Below are positions 6,094 to 8,697 of a stretch of DNA of 8,697 nt, piece by piece. Made by a program: the position numbers and the translations under genes. Each line of letters begins with the position of its first letter. Position 1 is the stretch's first letter. The DNA comes from a bacterium (lineage in GTDB: Bacteria; Patescibacteriota; Minisyncoccia; Minisyncoccales; MHMH01). The stretch is from the NCBI GenBank assembly GCA_030648815.1, contig JAUSHA010000009.1:1-8697 (forward strand), read 5' to 3'. The notes under the pieces are model-generated. The model searched no databases and was not told the origin of the DNA. It worked only from the letters and a program-made list of their open reading frames with translations.

Positions 6094-6354
6094 ATGTCTT
6101 TAGAAGGCTCTGTAAGTAAATATAAATTTAGCAAATACGTCGCTTACGTATTAAGCATTGCATTGGCGGTAATCTTTATTTTGAATTGGAAAGATCTTGT
6201 TCCCGTGGCTTGGCCAATTATTCTTTTGTTTGTTTTTACCTTAATATTCAACGGTGGACTGGGTGGTAAGACCATTCGGGAGCGGCTGCCCTTTTATATG
6301 GCTTTAATGGGCTTCGTAGGTTTTATTGCCATGGCTTTTTTAAGCATGATGTAG
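6094..6354 (+). CDS. Small three-helix membrane protein of unknown function (86 aa)
   Basis: The product begins MSLEGSVSKYKFSKY and has three predicted transmembrane helices at residues about 14-30, 36-53 and 66-84. A cytoplasm-like basic loop, GGKTIRERLP, lies between helices 2 and 3, and the protein ends at LSMM before TAG. It starts 5 bases after the previous stop with no Shine-Dalgarno, so it is almost certainly in the same transcript. A terminator-like hairpin follows 31 bases after the stop and closes this three-gene group. No domain is recognised; the three neighbours are not obvious copies of one another. Confidence 0.72.
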   Translation: MSLEGSVSKYKFSKYVAYVLSIALAVIFILNWKDLVPVAWPIILLFVFTLIFNGGLGGKTIRERLPFYMALMGFVGFIAMAFLSMM

Positions 6355-6385
6355 TGGGGTGTCGATTTGAGTGTCCCGCCCAAAA

Positions 6386-6420
6386 AAGCCAGCGATATTT
6401 TTTACCGCCGGCTTCTTGTT
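6386..6420 (+). terminator. Intrinsic terminator after the membrane-protein cluster
   Basis: AAGCC-a-GCG (6386-6394) pairs with CGC-c-GGCTT (6406-6414), one mismatch in a 9-position stem, with loop 6395-6405 and a T-rich tail CTTGTTTTTGG just after. The rest of the 157-base gap (to 6511) has AT-rich promoter-like sequence, for example TTAACT (6436-6441), 17 bases, TAAAAT (6459-6464), but no sortase N-terminal coding in any frame. Confidence 0.6.
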
Positions 6421-6511
6421 TTTGGTGTTTCTTAATTAACTTGCGACCGCCTTCATTATAAAATCATATTAATTGATTGGCCAGAAATTGCAAGAATAGA
6501 GTGGAGAAGAA

Positions 6512-6799
6512 ATGGTGGCTGACCCTATTCACTACGGGGAAGGGTCAGTATTTGATAATTTAAATAAGCTAAGAAAGGGAGATGTCTTATACATTGAAGA
6601 TGATAAGGGAGTAATTGTCTCTTTTGTGGTGCGCGAAAGCCGAAATTACGACCCGAATGCAGATGCTTCAGACATATTTAATTTAAATGACGGGAAACCA
6701 CACCTTAACCTCATTACCTGCGAAGGAGTTTGGGACGAGGCTTCTAAGAGTTATTCTAAAAGGCTCGTGGTATTTACTGATAAAGAAATAGCGCAATAG
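6512..6799 (+). CDS. Sortase-family C-terminal half; N-terminal half missing (95 aa)
   Basis: Sortases are envelope cysteine transpeptidases. The 95 residues match the second half of the fold: SVFDNLNKLRKGDVLYIED (12-30), FVVRESRNYDP (38-48), DASDIF (51-56), HLNLITCEGVW (64-74) with catalytic Cys70, and SKRLVVF (82-88) with catalytic Arg84. In family members the catalytic His sits in G-H-Y-G before an F..L..L..GD segment. Here IHYGEGSVF keeps His7 but lacks the preceding Gly and a few loop residues. The signal anchor and about 80 N-terminal residues found in full sortases are absent, and no frame of 6355-6511 encodes them. A Shine-Dalgarno GGAG (6503-6506) lies 5 bases before ATG 6512, so it may be translated. 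It could be a decayed remnant or a minimal sortase-like protein; a remnant is likelier. Confidence 0.8.
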   Translation: MVADPIHYGEGSVFDNLNKLRKGDVLYIEDDKGVIVSFVVRESRNYDPNADASDIFNLNDGKPHLNLITCEGVWDEASKSYSKRLVVFTDKEIAQ

Positions 6800-6823
6800 A
6801 GTATAACGTATTATATTTAAAAT

Positions 6824-7108
6824 ATGGAAACAGTACTCGTTTTTGCAAAAATAATTTTTTATTTTACGGTGTCGGCGGTGGTCATAGTTACCGGCGTTTT
6901 GTGCGCAATCGTCACGTATCGCTTAATACGCATAGCTCGAGAGCTTGAAAGGCTTTCCTACAATCTTAGCCATGCTTCGAGTGAAGCGGGCGAGCGGATA
7001 AACGATATTATAGACAGGCTTTCGAATTTGCCGATACTTTCGTATTTTCTAAAAAAACATTCAGCAATGTATGAGAGGAAAGGTCGAGGAAGATCATCTA
7101 AGAAATAA
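6824..7108 (+). CDS. Single-pass membrane protein upstream of a YtxH-like gene (94 aa)
   Basis: METVLVFAKIIFYFTVSAVV opens with one transmembrane helix (residues about 5-30), followed by an amphipathic cytoplasmic helix RLIRIARELERLSYNLSHASSEAGERINDIIDRLS and a basic tail KGRGRSSKK. The layout of an N-terminal anchor plus a helical coil resembles DUF948-type proteins, which in Bacillus (ytxG) lie next to ytxH. The resemblance is architectural only. The YtxH-like gene starts 9 bases after the stop, supporting a co-transcribed pair. TATTAT (6809-6814) would place a transcription start about 3 bases before the ATG, but no good -35 is visible. No Shine-Dalgarno is present. Confidence 0.72.
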   Translation: METVLVFAKIIFYFTVSAVVIVTGVLCAIVTYRLIRIARELERLSYNLSHASSEAGERINDIIDRLSNLPILSYFLKKHSAMYERKGRGRSSKK

Positions 7109-7117
7109 GAAAATAGT

Positions 7118-7465
7118 ATGGTGAAAAAAATAATCAACAAAAATAGCGTAAAGAAAAGTGGAGGAAAAATTTTGGAAGGTGCCCTAATCGGGGCAGTGCT
7201 CGGTGTTGCGGCCGGGATACTCCTCGCGCCGGAGTCAGGAAAGAAAATGCGAAAGGATATCAAGAAACTTTCCGGAGATTTTTATCACCACATTGCGCCG
7301 CAGGTGAAAAAATTTAAACAGGTGGGCGAGGCTCAATATAAGGCATTCGTGGCTAAGGGCGCAAAGAGTTATGCCAAAATTAAACAACTTTCTCCGGCAG
7401 AAGAAAAAATGCTTATCACGCAAGCAAAGCGTTCCTGGGGGCATATCAAGAAGCATTTACGGTAA
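7118..7465 (+). CDS. YtxH domain-containing protein (115 aa)
   Basis: Residues about 19-50, GGKILEGALIGAVLGVAAG, ILLAPESGKKMRKDIKK, match the YtxH pattern: a glycine-rich single transmembrane helix, then LLAPxSGxxxRxxI and a basic helix. YtxH-like proteins are small envelope-associated proteins linked to general stress in Bacillus; their molecular function is not established. The rest (51-115) is Lys-rich, helical and probably cytoplasmic (QVKKFKQVGEAQYKAFVAKG...). Length is normal. There is no Shine-Dalgarno and the gap to the upstream membrane-protein gene is 9 bases, so the two are likely read together. After the stop come a 14-bp perfect palindrome and a strong terminator. Confidence 0.85.
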   Translation: MVKKIINKNSVKKSGGKILEGALIGAVLGVAAGILLAPESGKKMRKDIKKLSGDFYHHIAPQVKKFKQVGEAQYKAFVAKGAKSYAKIKQLSPAEEKMLITQAKRSWGHIKKHLR

Positions 7466-7479
7466 AGGAGTCGACTCCT
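7466..7479. repeat. 14-bp perfect palindrome between the YtxH-like gene and its terminator
   Basis: AGGAGTCGACTCCT is exactly self-complementary. It begins one base after the TAA and ends 2 bases before the terminator stem. It could be a dimer-binding site, or a small hairpin assisting termination. It has the site GTCGAC at its centre. Confidence 0.6.
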
Positions 7480-7481
7480 CG

Positions 7482-7518
7482 GAAACAAAAACAGCCCTTA
7501 AGGGGCGGTTTTTGTTTC
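7482..7518 (+). terminator. Strong intrinsic terminator after the YtxH-like gene
   Basis: GAAACAAAAAC (7482-7492) pairs perfectly with GTTTTTGTTTC (7508-7518), 11 bp. After one A-G mismatch the stem continues GCCC/GGGC to a short loop. The A-rich and T-rich arms mean it could stop transcription in both directions. It separates the YtxH pair from the fusion gene. Confidence 0.85.
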
Positions 7519-7522
7519 GGGC

Positions 7523-7550
7523 TTGATTTTTATTTGGTAACTGATAAGAT
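7523..7550 (+). promoter_or_regulatory. Promoter for the acyltransferase-phosphatase fusion gene
   Basis: TTGATT (7523-7528) and an extended -10, TGa-TAAGAT (hexamer 7545-7550), are spaced by 16 bases. Transcription would start near 7557, giving a leader of about 24 bases. A small inverted repeat AAGAT/ATCTT (7546-7550 and 7556-7560) overlaps the -10 and could be an operator. Confidence 0.5.
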
Positions 7551-7566
7551 ATAAAATCTTGAGATA

Positions 7567-7572
7567 GGGAGA
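7567..7572 (+). promoter_or_regulatory. Shine-Dalgarno site deciding the TTG start at 7581
   Basis: GGGAGA lies 8 bases before TTG 7581. In this window nearly all other genes lack such a site. It supports the TTG over the first in-frame ATG (7638), which would cut off 19 residues. Confidence 0.6.
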
Positions 7573-7580
7573 ATAGTAAA

Positions 7581-8540
7581 TTGAAAAAGACGGAGAAAGC
7601 GATAATTGATGAATCTTCTCGGGTTTTGAGATCGTCCATGGGCGATGGAACAGAAGTCAGGGAAAATTGCACTATTCATGATTCTGTTGTGGGCGAAGGA
7701 TGCGGTATATATGAGAAAGTATCTTTAAAAAAATCAATAGTAAAAGATAGGTCGGTTGTAAATGCGGGTACCTATCTAGAATACGTAGAAGTGGGAGAAG
7801 GTGTGCTAATCGGGCCCAATTGTTCTATTGTCGGCGTTTTCCACCAAGTGCTGAAAACGGGGGTTGCCTGGGACGATACTTTTAAGAAAATCACTATTAG
7901 AAAAGGGGTATTTATCGGCGCCGGCAGTGTGATATTGCCCGGAGTAGAAATCGGAGAGGGAAGTGTTATCGGCGCTGGATCAACCATAACTCACGATATT
8001 CCCTCTTTTCATATTTGTTTCGGAACTCCTCCGAACCAAACTATCAAAAGTTTAAAAGATTGGCTGGAAAGGGATTTGCAGGAAACAAAAAAGCTGGTTA
8101 GGATACTTTTTGTATGCTATGGCAATGCCGCCAGGAGCGTCATGGCTGAATATTTTTGCAATACCTTCGGCGAAGGAAGGATTATTGCTGAATCGGCCGG
8201 AACTCACCCTTTTCTCGAAAGAGAAATTACGCCGGAATTGCAGGGAAGACTCTTAAGGGCAACCCGGCCGGCAATGAAAGAGTTAGGAATCGATGTTTCT
8301 TCTCACCGTTCAAGGCATATCCAACAGGCAGATATTTCTTCTTTTGATATGCTGGTGAATATGTCTCCCATATCTTTTATGGATCTTCTTAATCGGTATT
8401 CTCCGGACTTTAAGGGAACGGTTAAAGAATGGTCGGTTCCCGATCCAGGCGACAGCTCGTTGACCGCGGTAAGAATGGCCAGAGACACGGTTAAAGAGAA
8501 AGTTCTTTTTCTAATTAAAGAAATTAAAGGCGGACGATGA
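7581..8540 (+). CDS. Fusion of hexapeptide-repeat acyltransferase-like domain and low-molecular-weight tyrosine phosphatase
   Basis: The 319 residues contain two domains. Residues about 15-150 carry left-handed beta-helix hexapeptide repeats (VVGEGCGIYEKVSLKKSIV, VGEGVLIGPNCSIVGV, then FIGAGSVILPGVEIGEGSV, IGAGSTITHDIP) and end in a helix, IKSLKDWLERDL, like sugar or amino-acid O/N-acyltransferases. After a short linker, residues 173-319 form a low-molecular-weight protein tyrosine phosphatase: ILFVCYGNAARSVMAE (175-190) holds the C-x5-R loop, Cys179 to Arg185, SAGT is at 205-208, and VPDPG (286-290) supplies general acid Asp288. The phosphatase loop reads CYGNAARS rather than the common C-x-GN-(I/T)-CRS, so the second Cys is absent. 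The start is TTG with a Shine-Dalgarno and its own promoter. The reading frame is continuous with no frameshift. It is probably cytoplasmic; a role in surface-polysaccharide control (as Wzb-type phosphatases have) is inference. Arsenate-reductase-like activity is an alternative. Confidence 0.88.
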   Translation: MKKTEKAIIDESSRVLRSSMGDGTEVRENCTIHDSVVGEGCGIYEKVSLKKSIVKDRSVVNAGTYLEYVEVGEGVLIGPNCSIVGVFHQVLKTGVAWDDTFKKITIRKGVFIGAGSVILPGVEIGEGSVIGAGSTITHDIPSFHICFGTPPNQTIKSLKDWLERDLQETKKLVRILFVCYGNAARSVMAEYFCNTFGEGRIIAESAGTHPFLEREITPELQGRLLRATRPAMKELGIDVSSHRSRHIQQADISSFDMLVNMSPISFMDLLNRYSPDFKGTVKEWSVPDPGDSSLTAVRMARDTVKEKVLFLIKEIKGGR

Positions 8541-8556
8541 CCTCGCCCGCCTTTTT
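8529..8556 (+). terminator. Intrinsic terminator overlapping the end of the fusion gene
   Basis: GGCGG-a-CGA (8529-8537) pairs with TCG-c-CCGCC (8543-8551), followed by TTTTT (8552-8556). The left arm is coding (the last codons Gly-Gly-Arg) and the TGA stop at 8538-8540 is in the loop, so the gene end and terminator are compacted together. Confidence 0.8.
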
Positions 8557-8564
8557 ATTTAAGT

Positions 8565-8594
8565 GCGAAAATCGCCAAGCAGTCGATTTTTTGC
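8565..8594 (+). terminator. Second hairpin, terminator-like, before the HAD gene
   Basis: AAAATCG (8568-8574) pairs with CGATTTT (8584-8590), extended by a G-T pair and, past a bulged T, by GC/GC. A T-run closes it. It shares AGTGC and AAAATCGCCA with the terminator at 5437-5463, and like it directly precedes a promoter. Confidence 0.55.
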
Positions 8595-8623
8595 TTGCCC
8601 CGAGTTTATCAAAGGGGTAGAAT
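8595..8623 (+). promoter_or_regulatory. Promoter for the HAD-family gene, predicted leaderless
   Basis: TTGCCC (8595-8600) and TAGAAT (8618-8623) are 17 bases apart, an optimal spacing. The expected start near 8630 is one base before ATG 8631, and there is no Shine-Dalgarno. Confidence 0.55.
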
Positions 8624-8630
8624 AAATTAT

Positions 8631-8697
8631 ATGATTAAAGCGATTATATTTGATATGGACGGCTTGCTTGTTGATAGCGAACCGTTATGGCAGGAGG
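8631..8697 (+). CDS. HAD-family hydrolase, N-terminal fragment (3' end outside window)
   Basis: Only 22 codons are visible: [20 protein letters not shown] and two more residues. FDMDG(L/V)LVDSEP is the hallmark motif I of haloacid-dehalogenase-superfamily phosphatases and phosphomutases of the beta-phosphoglucomutase/phosphoglycolate-phosphatase group; Asp8 would be the nucleophile that is transiently phosphorylated and Asp10 the acid/base, with a cap domain expected after SEP. Substrate cannot be told from this fragment. The gene has its own promoter ending at the ATG and is separated from the fusion gene by two hairpins, so it is a new transcription unit. Confidence 0.9.
   Translation, partial: MIKAIIFDMDGLLVDSEPLWQE

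Noticed and set aside
7457..7672. Reverse-strand frame across the terminator and promoter before the fusion gene
   Set aside because: It spans a terminator, promoter and Shine-Dalgarno on the other strand and has no recognisable product.
8538..8540. UGA recoded as glycine, as in some CPR lineages
   Set aside because: The UGA sits in the loop of a terminator hairpin at the natural end of the phosphatase domain, and no internal UGA occurs in the recognised genes.

Overview
The window looks like part of a chromosome from an ultra-small, host-associated-type bacterium of the Candidate Phyla Radiation (Patescibacteria, Parcubacteria-like). This is inferred from protein style and gene density, not from a marker gene. 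Supporting signs are the many small membrane proteins of unknown function, a dihydrouridine synthase starting with the FWKKL..P...APM pattern, very few Shine-Dalgarno sites, and promoters placed so close to the ATG that several transcripts should be leaderless. Stops are TAA, TAG and, at 8540, TGA, so there is no sign of the UGA-to-glycine code of Gracilibacteria. All genes are on the + strand.

Left part (1-4966). The window opens in the last 58 codons of a probable glycoside-hydrolase-like TIM-barrel protein. Next come a 940-residue secreted protein of unknown function (signal peptide, long helical region, proline-rich linker, C-terminal beta domain), a 206-residue membrane-anchored protein of unknown function, a tRNA-dihydrouridine synthase overlapping it by 28 bases, and a small aspartate 1-decarboxylase (PanD). 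PanD has its own promoter ending next to its ATG.

Middle part (4967-5477), non-coding and the most unusual stretch. A perfect 22-bp palindrome is made of two 11-bp AGTTG-N-CAACT units, and a third unit overlaps the -35 box of the following tRNA promoter. tRNA-Ser(UGA) has an encoded CCA. Starting in its last acceptor-stem base are four near-identical 49-bp tandem repeats, each boundary recreating CCGCCA, the tRNA 3' end. A 76-nt imperfect hairpin and an intrinsic terminator follow. No terminator lies between the tRNA and 5437, so the tRNA, the repeats and the hairpin could form one transcript of about 415 nt.

Right part (5478-8697). Three small multi-pass membrane proteins are followed by a sortase fragment that keeps Cys and Arg (and perhaps His) of the active site but lacks the N-terminal half. 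A two-gene unit follows: a one-TM protein and a YtxH-like envelope protein. After a strong terminator and a fresh promoter comes an apparent fusion of a hexapeptide-repeat (left-handed beta-helix) acyltransferase-like domain with a low-molecular-weight tyrosine phosphatase domain. Two hairpins and a promoter lead into the start of a HAD-family hydrolase, which is cut by the window edge.

The genes do not form one pathway. Envelope functions dominate (secreted protein, membrane proteins, sortase fragment, YtxH-like protein, possibly the fusion enzyme), with housekeeping genes (dus, panD, tRNA-Ser) in between. The best candidates for something undescribed are the tRNA-linked repeat array with its operator-like sites and the acyltransferase-phosphatase fusion.
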